From a virus, in IMG/VR virus record IMGVR_UViG_3300006735_000264, positions 1 through 23,718 of that record: DNA of 23,718 nt, one strand, 5' to 3'. The translations under genes and the position numbers were made by a program. Positions 1 to 8,157 of the stretch are shown one piece after another (position 1 is the first letter of the stretch; each line of letters begins with the position of its first letter). Below the pieces are notes generated by a model. It was not told the origin of the DNA. It did not search any database and saw only the letters and a program-made list of their open reading frames with translations.

Positions 1-900
1 ACCATTGTAGGTCGCTACGATGAATCCGGCTTCCATACCGGGTACACCCTTCACGCCGTTGTAGGTTGGTGTGACTCTCTTCTCTTCCATGAATCTCTGC
101 TGGGACTGTAGAAGTTGCTGTAGTCTCATTAGAGTGTCATATCCAGTTAGCATAACTTTCGGGTTTCCACCACGCTCCCAGACTTGCTGGAATAGTGTGT
201 CTAGTTGGTCTAGTGATAGAGTTCGGTCAGTACCGTTGCTGGCACAGTTGACTTCTGCATCGGCCCATGAGTTAGAGGACCTGTCTATCGAGTAGATATC
301 CATGTCTGCGTCTGCGTCGACGTGAGTTGCCCCACCGCCCATTGCTGTGTGGCTTGCAGTGATTCGGTCCAAGGACTCGAAGTTGTTTCCTGCCAAATCG
401 TCAACATCGTCAAGAAGCATCTTGTTAACCATCTCAGCGTGATGCTTACCCATTTCTTCCTTGAGGACTGCTCGGATGTCTCCAAGTCCGTCGTCCCTAT
501 CTGCTAGGAAGATTGCTGTCTCTGACATATCGAATGTGTGTGCGATAGTCTTTGGTTTTGCAGCAACGTGCTGGAAAGTTGGCCTTACGGTCTCAGGTAG
601 GGTTGCGTTCTCTGCGACTCCACCGTGTACTAGTCCAGAGTTTGGCTTGTCAGTGATGACTCTCCAACCGCTCCTGTCCCAAGGTCTCTTTGGTAGTATG
701 CTGAAAGCGTTGAACTCTTGGTTCAGTTGCGACCAGACCTTGCGTCCGTAGATTGCTTGGTATGTACCAGCAGTCGTGGACAGCATAGGGCTGTCTGCCT
801 TCAATAGTTCGCTACCACTGTATGAGTAGCCCATTGCGTTCCCTGCGCCATAGTAATAGCGCTCCATGTCTGTTATTGTGCGTACGTAATCTCTTGCCAT
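1..900 (-). CDS. Major capsid protein, HK97 fold (C terminus beyond window)
   Basis: I translated this by hand because the frame stays open to the left edge; 300 codons are present and the C terminus is missing. The protein starts MARDYVRTITDMERYYYGAG and contains LVHGGVAENATLPETVRPTF followed by a helical segment with HHAEMVNKMLLDD. Such a helix before the central domain is typical of HK97-type capsid proteins of archaeal and bacterial tailed viruses. The ATG at 898-900 has a strong ribosome-binding site, AGAGGTGA at 907-914, six bases upstream, suiting a very abundant protein. It lies 14 bases after the protease-scaffold gene, the usual order in HK97-type modules. There is no long leader before the capsid fold, consistent with scaffolding coming from the separate upstream protein. 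The identification rests on sequence character and gene order. Confidence 0.85.
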   Translation of the reverse strand, partial: MARDYVRTITDMERYYYGAGNAMGYSYSGSELLKADSPMLSTTAGTYQAIYGRKVWSQLNQEFNAFSILPKRPWDRSGWRVITDKPNSGLVHGGVAENATLPETVRPTFQHVAAKPKTIAHTFDMSETAIFLADRDDGLGDIRAVLKEEMGKHHAEMVNKMLLDDVDDLAGNNFESLDRITASHTAMGGGATHVDADADMDIYSIDRSSNSWADAEVNCASNGTDRTLSLDQLDTLFQQVWERGGNPKVMLTGYDTLMRLQQLLQSQQRFMEEKRVTPTYNGVKGVPGMEAGFIVATYNG

Positions 901-906
901 ATTTAT

Positions 907-914
907 TCACCTCT
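907..914 (-). promoter_or_regulatory. Ribosome-binding site of the major capsid gene
   Basis: The minus strand reads AGAGGTGA followed by six bases and ATG. It matches the 3' end of 16S rRNA closely and overlaps the last bases before the protease stop, so it sets the capsid start at 900. Confidence 0.8.
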
Positions 915-1790
915 TTACTCCGGATTGAAGGCCCTCGTTGCCAAGTTATGTACTTCACTCCACGACATTGATGCGAGGTCTTCAGTAGAAGGTACTGTCA
1001 CCGATGGTGCAGCAGCCGACTTCTGGATGGACTCGCCAATCGCTGGAGTGGAAGTAACGCTCTCGATTCTCTCGGATAGCGCTTCAATCGATTTTTGTAT
1101 GTCTGCTAGAGGCCCGCGAGCATCGTATGCTGCTGCTTCGGCCTTTGCGATTTCTTCAGTGCGCTCTGATGCGTACCTGTCTGCGAATTGCTTCTCAAGA
1201 CTTCCACGGAACTCTTGTTCTAGTGCAGCAGCCTTGTAGACTTCGTATGCTGCTTCTACATCTGAGTCAGATACAGATGAAGGATTCAAGTAATCAGATT
1301 TCTTTACGTCTTTCTTACCGCCTTTTCCAGTTGTGCGGGAAATAGCATTAGTGGAAGGATTACCGTTTTCCTGTGCTCGGCCTTTCACTTGACCACCGAA
1401 GTAGTCTGCACCGTCTCCAATGGATTCTGGAGTAGAACCTAGATTTGCTTTGTTCACGTCATCAAAGTGTGCTCGTGCACCATCGATGTCGACTCCGCCA
1501 CTTTTCAGGGTGTCTTCCATCCAGTTAAGATATTCAGAGGAAATAACGTCAGAGAACTCTTCGGACTTTTTCTTGTCGTCTTCGTCTTTGTCCTCTTTGT
1601 CGTCGCCTTTCATGTAGGCTTTTTCCTTGTCGTCTTTCTTGTCGTCTTTCTTGTCAGCGATAGCCTCTTTCAATGCTGCTGGCATTTCACCTTTACCCAT
1701 GGAGTCACCCTCCAAAGATTCGAGTCTGCCTTCAAGCCTTGAGAGCACATCGCTCATTTGCTTCATCATGTCATCGTTTTCTTCAGTCAT
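915..1790 (-). CDS. Nested scaffold protein from an in-frame internal start
   Basis: An ATG at 1788-1790, in frame with the protease gene (codon 181), is preceded by AGGTGA at 1795-1800 with four bases between. It would yield a 291-residue protein starting MTEENDDMMKQMSDVLSRLE, exactly after the protease fold ends. Nested scaffold genes inside protease genes are known from lambda (Nu3 within C). Seen directly: the start codon, the Shine-Dalgarno match and the domain boundary. Inferred: that it is translated and acts as scaffold. The product would have a coiled-coil start, a Lys/Asp-rich middle and the C-terminal SWSEVH motif. Confidence 0.65.
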   Translation of the reverse strand: MTEENDDMMKQMSDVLSRLEGRLESLEGDSMGKGEMPAALKEAIADKKDDKKDDKEKAYMKGDDKEDKDEDDKKKSEEFSDVISSEYLNWMEDTLKSGGVDIDGARAHFDDVNKANLGSTPESIGDGADYFGGQVKGRAQENGNPSTNAISRTTGKGGKKDVKKSDYLNPSSVSDSDVEAAYEVYKAAALEQEFRGSLEKQFADRYASERTEEIAKAEAAAYDARGPLADIQKSIEALSERIESVTSTPAIGESIQKSAAAPSVTVPSTEDLASMSWSEVHNLATRAFNPE

Positions 1791-2330
1791 TTTTTCACCT
1801 TTTTGTGTTTTATCTTCCTTTAATATACTAAATGTTGCTTCTGGGTTAATTCCTTTTTCGCAAATTGTTATCTCATCCAGTTCAAGTTTACTGATTTCTT
1901 GGTAATCTCCCCTTTTTGGGTCTGATTTCCTCATTCTCTTGAACGCCTGACCGCCGATACTGAAACCCCTTAATCCGCCTTTGCGTATTTCCGCTGAGAC
2001 TTCTTTGGCTTTCTCGATGTCATTACGTAATTGTACTACTACAAACATTCCGACATCATCGACTTCGCTCTTCCACAACCTCCCTTCTGCATCTGTATAA
2101 TTTGGAACTACTTCTCCTACTTGTATATTTGAGTGCGCTAGTTGGACGTTTCTGTATTTCGGGTCTTCCATAAACTTCCGAAATGCGTCCTTCAATGCCC
2201 CCCTTGTTATTATATCGCCCTGCTTGTCAACCAACTCAACACTGGCATAGCCAGCGACGATGAGGTCGTTACCACCCTTGAGGAGTGATATCGACTCGTC
2301 TGATTTGTAGAGTTGCTCACTTAGGACCAC
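915..2330 (-). CDS. Prohead protease fused to capsid scaffold domain
   Basis: This is a 471-residue maturation protease with a scaffold extension. Residues 20-170 form the S78 (HK97-type) serine protease: His66 in VQLAHSNIQVGEVV, Ser124 in LRGFSIGG, and the typical ending LDEITICEKGINPEATF at 151-167. Residues 180-260 are highly charged, with Lys/Asp repeats; 355-430 are predicted helix or coiled coil; the tail carries SMSWSEVHNLA. In this family the protease cleaves scaffold and capsid termini inside the procapsid. The start is awkward: the GTG at 2330 has no visible ribosome-binding site, while an ATG at 2352 in another frame gives MTYQLKFSGPK and then a stop, so an indel, a frameshift or a leaderless transcript is possible. 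A second, well-marked start lies inside at 1790. Confidence 0.87.
   Translation of the reverse strand: MVLSEQLYKSDESISLLKGGNDLIVAGYASVELVDKQGDIITRGALKDAFRKFMEDPKYRNVQLAHSNIQVGEVVPNYTDAEGRLWKSEVDDVGMFVVVQLRNDIEKAKEVSAEIRKGGLRGFSIGGQAFKRMRKSDPKRGDYQEISKLELDEITICEKGINPEATFSILKEDKTQKGEKMTEENDDMMKQMSDVLSRLEGRLESLEGDSMGKGEMPAALKEAIADKKDDKKDDKEKAYMKGDDKEDKDEDDKKKSEEFSDVISSEYLNWMEDTLKSGGVDIDGARAHFDDVNKANLGSTPESIGDGADYFGGQVKGRAQENGNPSTNAISRTTGKGGKKDVKKSDYLNPSSVSDSDVEAAYEVYKAAALEQEFRGSLEKQFADRYASERTEEIAKAEAAAYDARGPLADIQKSIEALSERIESVTSTPAIGESIQKSAAAPSVTVPSTEDLASMSWSEVHNLATRAFNPE
1626..1655. repeat. 12-base tandem repeat coding for Lys/Asp blocks
   Basis: On the plus strand the unit cttgtcgtcttt occurs twice in a row followed by half a unit. 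On the coding strand it gives the KKDDKKDDK stretch of the scaffold region. The repeat length is a multiple of three, so copy-number changes would keep the frame. Confidence 0.75.
1795..1800 (-). promoter_or_regulatory. Internal ribosome-binding site for the nested scaffold
   Basis: AGGTGA on the minus strand sits within an A-rich stretch and is followed by AAAA and ATG. It lies inside the coding sequence of the protease, in a place where codons for a Gly-Glu-Lys linker happen to provide a good site. Confidence 0.6.
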
Positions 2331-2388
2331 TGAACTTGAGTTGGTATGTCATACTACTTATACCGCTCGCAGAACTAACTGCAAGGTT
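2331..2388 (-). promoter_or_regulatory. Possible internal promoter before protease-capsid genes
   Basis: This 58-base gap is one of only two wider gaps in the module. On the minus strand it contains GGTATAAGTAG; the TATAAG core (2357-2362) is centred about 29 bases upstream of the GTG at 2330. In archaea a TATA box lies roughly 26-27 bases before the transcription start, so this spacing would give a nearly leaderless transcript beginning at the protease start, which lacks a ribosome-binding site. It would also boost capsid expression. This is inference from one short motif. Confidence 0.35.
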
Positions 2389-5300
2389 TCATACTTCCAA
2401 ATCGTCGTACTGCTCTTCCTTTTCTTTCTTTTCTTTAGGTTTCTTAGGATAATCAGATGGTTTCTCTGGGTCTTGCTCTGGTCTCTCTTTCATGTCCCAA
2501 TCTGGTACTGCGTGTTCGGATGTTAACGAAGTCGGTCCACGCGGACTGGCTATATCAGAGCCGACGTCTATGCCTAGTGCCCTACCACCACTCATGGGAT
2601 AGTGACCTGCTTTCTCGAGTTTCTCCAATGCTTTCTCTATGAGTAGTAAAGCCTTCAATGTGTCTTTTGGTTTGAGGAGTACGTTCTTGTCTTTCTTTGG
2701 TTTGAGGATACCACCACTCTGATGCTCTATTCTTTTGGCACGTTCATCAGTCATTCCCTCATTGGATTCGTCCTCGTCCCAATCAGCCCTGTCAAGTTCT
2801 TCTTTCAATAGTTCTTTGAAACCTTGACGCCAATAAGGTTCTAGGCTGTTAGCGAGTCTCAATGAGTAATCTGACTTGGTTATACTACCTATCGCTGCAA
2901 TCGGGTTAATTGGCTCATCGTCTACTATCTGATATTTCACCAAGTCCTCCGGTAGATGGATGATGAAATGACCTCTGTCCATTTCCATTGCGAATGGTAT
3001 ATGCACGTCTTCCTCCGCTTTAGCGAGTAATACCCACTTAGGATGTCTCTCTTCTCCCTTCATGTAGGTAGACTTAGCATCTCTGAGTAGTAATTTCTGT
3101 CCATCTCCTCCTAAGTCTTTGACGGCTTCCTCGAATCCAACCTCATCCGTGACACGTATAGATTCAGGACTAGGGACATGAACAGGCTCATGGCTTTCAA
3201 ACTGACCTCTGATTAGTTTGACTCTCTCCCTTGTAGTAAGGTCAGTCACATCAGTATCATCATACAATAAGATGTCATTTATGTGTATATCATCACCGAC
3301 AATCATACCATCAATAACATAGTCCCTCTGGCATACCTTTCTTAGTGATGCTCTCATACTGTCATCGACACCGATTTTTTCACCGTCCTCATCTGTGATA
3401 TCTAACCTGTTGCCTTTCTTCTTCACCTTGACTCTCTGGCCCTCGTAGTACTTGGATACTACCCACTCGCCTGTGAAACCTCGTAACTCTTCCATATCCT
3501 TGATTTCAAATATCCTGTGAAGAGGGTCTATGAGTGGAACTTCTTTGGGTAAGTCAGCCTTGAATAACTTAGAAATGCTATTAGGGTCATCTATCGGGGC
3601 TATCCCTGTTTCTGGTTGAACTGCCATCTGGTTATTCTGCAAGCCTGATATCTGAGATAGTCCGGGTTGAGAATATAGGTCTTGAGACCATTCGTTACCG
3701 AAGACATAGTTCATCCAAGGCATCGAGACTGAGTTCAACAGAGTTTCATTAGACATATTATCTCCTACCATGGGGTTACCCTGTGAATCATATTCGACAC
3801 CCACAGTAGGTGACATGGAGTATCCGAAGTCCATTCTACCTGAGTTATACACAGGTGTAATCACATTGCCCTCCATTTCATGAACCGGTCTTGCTGGAAC
3901 TCTCATTCTATCATGTAGTAATTTAGTGACACTACCAGCACTAGCCTCCTCGAGTGGTCCTGATTGCCCTTCATCGAAGGTGTAGATATGGTTAGACATG
4001 GCTTGATGATACGCTTTGGTCTTCTGAGATGATTCCCATAGTTGCCCTTTCTTTCCTATTTTCTTAGGTGGTAGGGGATGAGGATGCATCTGCAAACCAT
4101 ACGATGTCATGTCACCCGTTGACCTATCCATTTGATTCAGGAGATTGAGTGCTCCATACTCAGGCACACCCCTGTTCAAGGGTATGGACGCTCTGGAATA
4201 CGGATGCTCTTCGAAATCATCAATATGCTCTCTCATGGGTTTGTTTATCTTCTTGTAATCTGAGAAATCCTGAGTGTGTAACTTACCACCCGAGCGCATA
4301 ATCTGCCCGAATGTAGCGGCTTTGGTAGGTCCTACCAGTTTACCCAACATCTGCTCGACTTGGTCTCTGTGATTGTCATTACCAAGTTCAGGCATCTCGA
4401 GTAGTTTCATGGCCTCTTCCACATCCATCTCTGGATTCAACTCGACTGCATTATCTTTGAGCATAGTAGCAAGTTGCTTGTGTGGTGATTCTCTTCCGCT
4501 TCTTGCCATGTTCTGCTCGGTGCTATCCCTAGTATCCTCTTTCTCATGATAGCCGAAAGTCTCCAAGTCGTGATTTCCATCAACCATCAAACCGCGACTA
4601 GCGTCATAGGCTAATCTCATGGCATTCGCCATTGCGACGAGAGGATTGCCGGTATTGAAGGCATCAGGATTCTTTTCGAGTATCATGGGTAGAAGTTTCT
4701 CCTTAGCGTACTCGGCAGTGGCTCTCTTGTCTGCTTCGAGTTTATCCGAGAACTCCCTGCTGAATCTAGTGTTGATGCTGGCATCCCTACCAGTGGGAGC
4801 GAGCCTATTCATCTGATACTGCCTCTCCATGATTCTGAGTTTGTCCAAATCACCTCTGAGTAATCGCAAGTCTGCTTCTCTCCTATCACTAGGCACTACA
4901 CCGGATTCGATGTCGTTTATCCGCTCAAGTATGTCATTCGCCTCAGACATGAGGTTTCTTCGACCCTCGGTGTCCGCGATTACCTTCCTAGCATCTCCTA
5001 GATATTGTAGATAGTCAGCATGTTTCTCAGGTCTGGGTGCTAGTTGTGGGTCTTCATAGAGGTCCTTGTATGTATTAACAAACTTGTCTGATGGATTGAG
5101 CGGGTCATTGTATCGACCGAGAGCGAATGCCAATCTATGTGCCGCAGCACCTCTGTTCATCAAAGAGGAGTCACCTCTCACTTCTGAGCCTATACCTGCA
5201 TATGGGTGATTCTGTTGGAAATCAGATGCTGACTCCCTGTTGAATGTATAATTCTGAAAATGAGTGTCCTTGGTGGGTAGTTGATTGTGTACACTGGAGA

Positions 5301-7587
5301 GGAGTGTTGGAAAATGAGTGGATAATTCATCAGTGTAGTTGTTGTGACTGCTTCTGGCTTTCTCATCACCCTCTATGTCTCTTCTGGATACGCCGTATCT
5401 GCTCAATATCTGCAAAGGGCTCATGGGTGTTCTTTGACCGGGCATCAATGGAGTTACGTGTAGACCACCGTATAGTCCGACTGTGTCAGTTCTTGGTTCG
5501 AGAATGGAACTCTTAACACCACCAAGTAGTGATTCTTGTCCTTCTTCTCTGTATCTACCGAGTTCTGATGGTCTTGGTTTCGGTGTGACTGCATTCTCTC
5601 CCTTTGCCCTCACCATGAAAGAAGAGTCATCACCATCACCGTATCTGTGGTGATTGTGTATGAACTCTCCATAGGTAGCAGGGTCTCTTCCCAATCCACC
5701 TCTGTCAGCATAGTACTTGGTGGCTAGATGACTGAGGCCTCTCATCTTTCCATCCATGGTGATGTAGTGGTCTTTGTGTCCGTCTGGTAAATCCCCTACT
5801 CTAGGAGCATTGAATCCAGACCTTATGAAACCGTATCCGTTCTTAATGTCCTTGGATTTCATACCCAATGATACCCTATTGTCATATTCGCCTAGCACTT
5901 TCTGAACTGTTTCCGGGTCTAAAAGAGGACCTGAATACAGGTCATCGGGTAAACTTGGATGTTTTTTGAGAGGATTCAAACTACTGTCATAACCCACTAG
6001 GCTGAGAAAACCATCTCTCGTTAGTTGTGCTTCGTTTGAGTTATTAGCGTGGTCTCTGAAAGCCTTGGCTGGTGATTCGGTGGTTTCCATGAATGACTTC
6101 AATCTTCTCTGGCCGTAGTCATCATGAGTGAATAGATTGGGTATCTCATGAATATCATCAGGCCCAGCATCGCTATTCAAGAGGGATGTCATGCTGTTTA
6201 GAATGTTATCATACGCAGTAGTGGTATCGTCGATTTTGACATTTCTGAGAGCAGTTGCCATGCCACCTTCCGAACCTTTGTATTTGGAATCTGACTCAGA
6301 CTCTATGGTCTTTGGTACATTGGGGGCTGAAGCGGCATGACTCCTGCTGAACCAGTGCTTCTCAGGTCCAGCGTTCATCTCTAGGTTCTTCTTGAGTCTG
6401 GTCATGGGGAACTCACTACCATCTGATAGTTTGACAAGTTGATGTTCAGGGTCATCACTCCCGTGCTCATCGAGATGCTGGAGTATCTTAGTTCGGTCCT
6501 CTGGCTTCAGAAAGTACATGCCCTTCTTCAGAGTGTCCCATCCCATCGAATGACTATGCCTAGCAGGATACGTCTCTGCTGCTTCTGGTCCGAATTGATT
6601 TATGTATTCATATATCTCTTCAGTACTCATCCCCTCTGTAGGGTCAACAGTGGTAGTGGTAGTGCCATTCAGTGACATCTTATCCATTCTGTCTTTGAAA
6701 TGCTGCATCTGCATGGCTCTCTCTTTGTTCTCTTCACTCAGACCAGAGAACTTTTTTTCAAGAGCAGGCATATCAGTTCCTGCTTCCTCTTTCCATCTTT
6801 CGTAATCGTGCATCCTCGTAGTTTCCATATGGTCATAGGGGCTATCCACATCATTCGATGTAGGACCACCAAGGAAGGAGTATGAGATATCACCACCGCC
6901 CTTGTCTACACCGTTGTATATCGGTGACATTAATTTCCTGTGATGATTCTCATGAGCATTCTCGACCTTCATGGCTTGCTTGGCGAATGTCTCTTCCTCT
7001 GGTTTGTCCGCCATTTTCTCATGGAAGTCATCGCTCCACCAAGGTGTGTTATCATGACCGAAGTACTTCTCGAAGAGCATTGACTCATATGTCGGCCTGC
7101 CGCTAACCGCATTCTTGATTCTCATAGGATGAATATCCTCGTGAAATGGATGATGAATTGGATAGTGTCCGTCTTCATCTGGTTTAGCGCCCGGCCATTT
7201 ACCATGAGCCATACCTATATCGTGACCACCAGTCATTCTATCCTTGTAGTGGTGACTTGTCATATGCTGAGGTAGTAGTCTGGATATGTTCCTTCCATAT
7301 GCACTAGGTTTCCCTCTTGGGTCTATGGTTCTCTCGACATCTCCTTCCGTACTTTCCAAATAATTGATTAACTCTTGAGGTGAGAGAGTCTGCTTGAGAA
7401 TCTCAGTAGCAGCCTTCAGACATATCATATCCTCAGTGGTAGTTGCATAATCAATACCAGAACGTATGATGTTCTCTACCGAAACAAGATAATGTCCGGC
7501 CTCTTGCTCGTAATTGTAGCCTTCTGTGATGGATTTGAGTAAATCGGCTCTATTCCTAGCAAGAACTTCTAGCCCATCCTCTCGCAC
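2389..7587 (-). CDS. Giant probable virion protein with DNA-ligase-like domain
   Basis: A 1732-residue protein starting at GTG, chosen because AAGGTGG lies a few bases upstream just after the preceding stop. Residues 1-90 look helical. Residues 100-1340 are rich in His, Met, Asp, Gly and Pro and have no motif I recognise. Residues about 1355-1525 resemble the nucleotidyltransferase domain of ATP-dependent DNA ligases: SKYYEGQRVKVKKKG (motif I, candidate nucleotide-accepting Lys1379), RDYVIDGMIV at 1421-1430 (motif III), GGDGQKLLLRD at 1493-1503 (motif IV) and HPKWVLLAK at 1515-1523 (motif V). Several catalytic positions differ, so it may be inactive. After a helix near 1640-1670 the tail is Lys/Glu/Pro-rich. 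Lying between portal-side genes and the protease, it is most likely a structural or ejected virion protein. The ligase-like fold is well supported; the role is unknown. Confidence 0.75.
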   Translation of the reverse strand: MREDGLEVLARNRADLLKSITEGYNYEQEAGHYLVSVENIIRSGIDYATTTEDMICLKAATEILKQTLSPQELINYLESTEGDVERTIDPRGKPSAYGRNISRLLPQHMTSHHYKDRMTGGHDIGMAHGKWPGAKPDEDGHYPIHHPFHEDIHPMRIKNAVSGRPTYESMLFEKYFGHDNTPWWSDDFHEKMADKPEEETFAKQAMKVENAHENHHRKLMSPIYNGVDKGGGDISYSFLGGPTSNDVDSPYDHMETTRMHDYERWKEEAGTDMPALEKKFSGLSEENKERAMQMQHFKDRMDKMSLNGTTTTTVDPTEGMSTEEIYEYINQFGPEAAETYPARHSHSMGWDTLKKGMYFLKPEDRTKILQHLDEHGSDDPEHQLVKLSDGSEFPMTRLKKNLEMNAGPEKHWFSRSHAASAPNVPKTIESESDSKYKGSEGGMATALRNVKIDDTTTAYDNILNSMTSLLNSDAGPDDIHEIPNLFTHDDYGQRRLKSFMETTESPAKAFRDHANNSNEAQLTRDGFLSLVGYDSSLNPLKKHPSLPDDLYSGPLLDPETVQKVLGEYDNRVSLGMKSKDIKNGYGFIRSGFNAPRVGDLPDGHKDHYITMDGKMRGLSHLATKYYADRGGLGRDPATYGEFIHNHHRYGDGDDSSFMVRAKGENAVTPKPRPSELGRYREEGQESLLGGVKSSILEPRTDTVGLYGGLHVTPLMPGQRTPMSPLQILSRYGVSRRDIEGDEKARSSHNNYTDELSTHFPTLLSSVHNQLPTKDTHFQNYTFNRESASDFQQNHPYAGIGSEVRGDSSLMNRGAAAHRLAFALGRYNDPLNPSDKFVNTYKDLYEDPQLAPRPEKHADYLQYLGDARKVIADTEGRRNLMSEANDILERINDIESGVVPSDRREADLRLLRGDLDKLRIMERQYQMNRLAPTGRDASINTRFSREFSDKLEADKRATAEYAKEKLLPMILEKNPDAFNTGNPLVAMANAMRLAYDASRGLMVDGNHDLETFGYHEKEDTRDSTEQNMARSGRESPHKQLATMLKDNAVELNPEMDVEEAMKLLEMPELGNDNHRDQVEQMLGKLVGPTKAATFGQIMRSGGKLHTQDFSDYKKINKPMREHIDDFEEHPYSRASIPLNRGVPEYGALNLLNQMDRSTGDMTSYGLQMHPHPLPPKKIGKKGQLWESSQKTKAYHQAMSNHIYTFDEGQSGPLEEASAGSVTKLLHDRMRVPARPVHEMEGNVITPVYNSGRMDFGYSMSPTVGVEYDSQGNPMVGDNMSNETLLNSVSMPWMNYVFGNEWSQDLYSQPGLSQISGLQNNQMAVQPETGIAPIDDPNSISKLFKADLPKEVPLIDPLHRIFEIKDMEELRGFTGEWVVSKYYEGQRVKVKKKGNRLDITDEDGEKIGVDDSMRASLRKVCQRDYVIDGMIVGDDIHINDILLYDDTDVTDLTTRERVKLIRGQFESHEPVHVPSPESIRVTDEVGFEEAVKDLGGDGQKLLLRDAKSTYMKGEERHPKWVLLAKAEEDVHIPFAMEMDRGHFIIHLPEDLVKYQIVDDEPINPIAAIGSITKSDYSLRLANSLEPYWRQGFKELLKEELDRADWDEDESNEGMTDERAKRIEHQSGGILKPKKDKNVLLKPKDTLKALLLIEKALEKLEKAGHYPMSGGRALGIDVGSDIASPRGPTSLTSEHAVPDWDMKERPEQDPEKPSDYPKKPKEKKEKEEQYDDLEV

Positions 7588-7599
7588 TTTACCACCTTC

Positions 7600-7752
7600 T
7601 CACCCCATCGCTGGTGCATATTGTGCACATTGACTTAGGGATTCGCCTTCATGACCCGGTAACGCACATCCCTGATATGCATTTGCACCACATCTTCCAC
7701 AGGGGCTCATTGCGGCTGGTGCTTTTCTAACGGCTACTCGACCCACGTTCAT
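7600..7752 (-). CDS. 50-residue Cys-rich protein, zinc-knuckle-like
   Basis: A short gene read directly from the sequence. Its ATG at 7750-7752 overlaps the stop of the previous gene as ATGA, and its TGA at 7600-7602 is followed 12 bases later by the giant gene, so it fits the operon precisely. The product begins MNVGRVAVRKAPAAMSP and continues with CGRCG, a third Cys at 29, GHEGE, and a fourth Cys at 42. Cys18, Cys21, Cys29, Cys42 and His34 could bind one zinc ion. The first ten residues resemble the N terminus of the protein at 13346-14455 (MGRILVRKAEAAPAG). Function is unknown; a small head or connector component is plausible. No good ribosome-binding site is seen, so translational coupling is likely. 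Confidence 0.65.
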   Translation of the reverse strand: MNVGRVAVRKAPAAMSPCGRCGANAYQGCALPGHEGESLSQCAQYAPAMG

Positions 7753-8156
7753 CCCTCTGTCAAATGACCGGGAGCAGGGTTGTCGTGTGGGTTCTGTTGT
7801 CTGTTCAAAGACTCTACATTTACAGTTGAAGATGATGCACCTTTGTTAGCGACGTCTTCTGAATCTAGTAGAGTGTTGTTGGTGCTGTACTGTTGATGAT
7901 ATGTATTTCCACCTGTCTCAATGTGAAATGTCGAGGCATCTGGTGTAGTGCCGAAGGATTGTACTCTGTGTTGCTCTCCTTTTTGCATTGAGCCGCATCC
8001 CATCTTAGCCATGCAACTACCCTTCTCCATCTTGCCACCGCATTCTGGGCAAAGTCCCATGCCTTTCTCGAGTTCTTCAGTTTTCTCAAGTAGGGTTTGG
8101 GCTCTCTTCAGCAAATCATATGCCTCGTTAGAGGCTGGGCTTGGTATTGGTCTCAT
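7749..8156 (-). CDS. Small protein with coiled helix and Cys-rich zinc module
   Basis: A 135-residue protein. I start it at the ATG at 8154-8156, which directly follows the upstream stop (TGAAATG) and has GGAG about ten bases before it, rather than at a longer start that would overlap the neighbour by 44 bases. Residues 10-32 form a helix (AYDLLKRAQTLLEKTEELEK). Cys36, Cys39, Cys48 and Cys54 in LCPECGGKMEKGSCMAKMGC form a probable zinc-binding module. The rest is Ser/Thr/Asn/Gln-rich and probably disordered or extended. It lies between a scaffold-like protein and another Cys-rich protein. No family recognised. Confidence 0.7.
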   Translation of the reverse strand: MRPIPSPASNEAYDLLKRAQTLLEKTEELEKGMGLCPECGGKMEKGSCMAKMGCGSMQKGEQHRVQSFGTTPDASTFHIETGGNTYHQQYSTNNTLLDSEDVANKGASSSTVNVESLNRQQNPHDNPAPGHLTEG

Positions 8157-8157
8157 T

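Noticed and set aside
2389-7587. Reading the giant protein as a tail tape measure
   Set aside because: It lacks long uniform helices and membrane segments, is not near tail genes and holds a ligase-like domain near its end.
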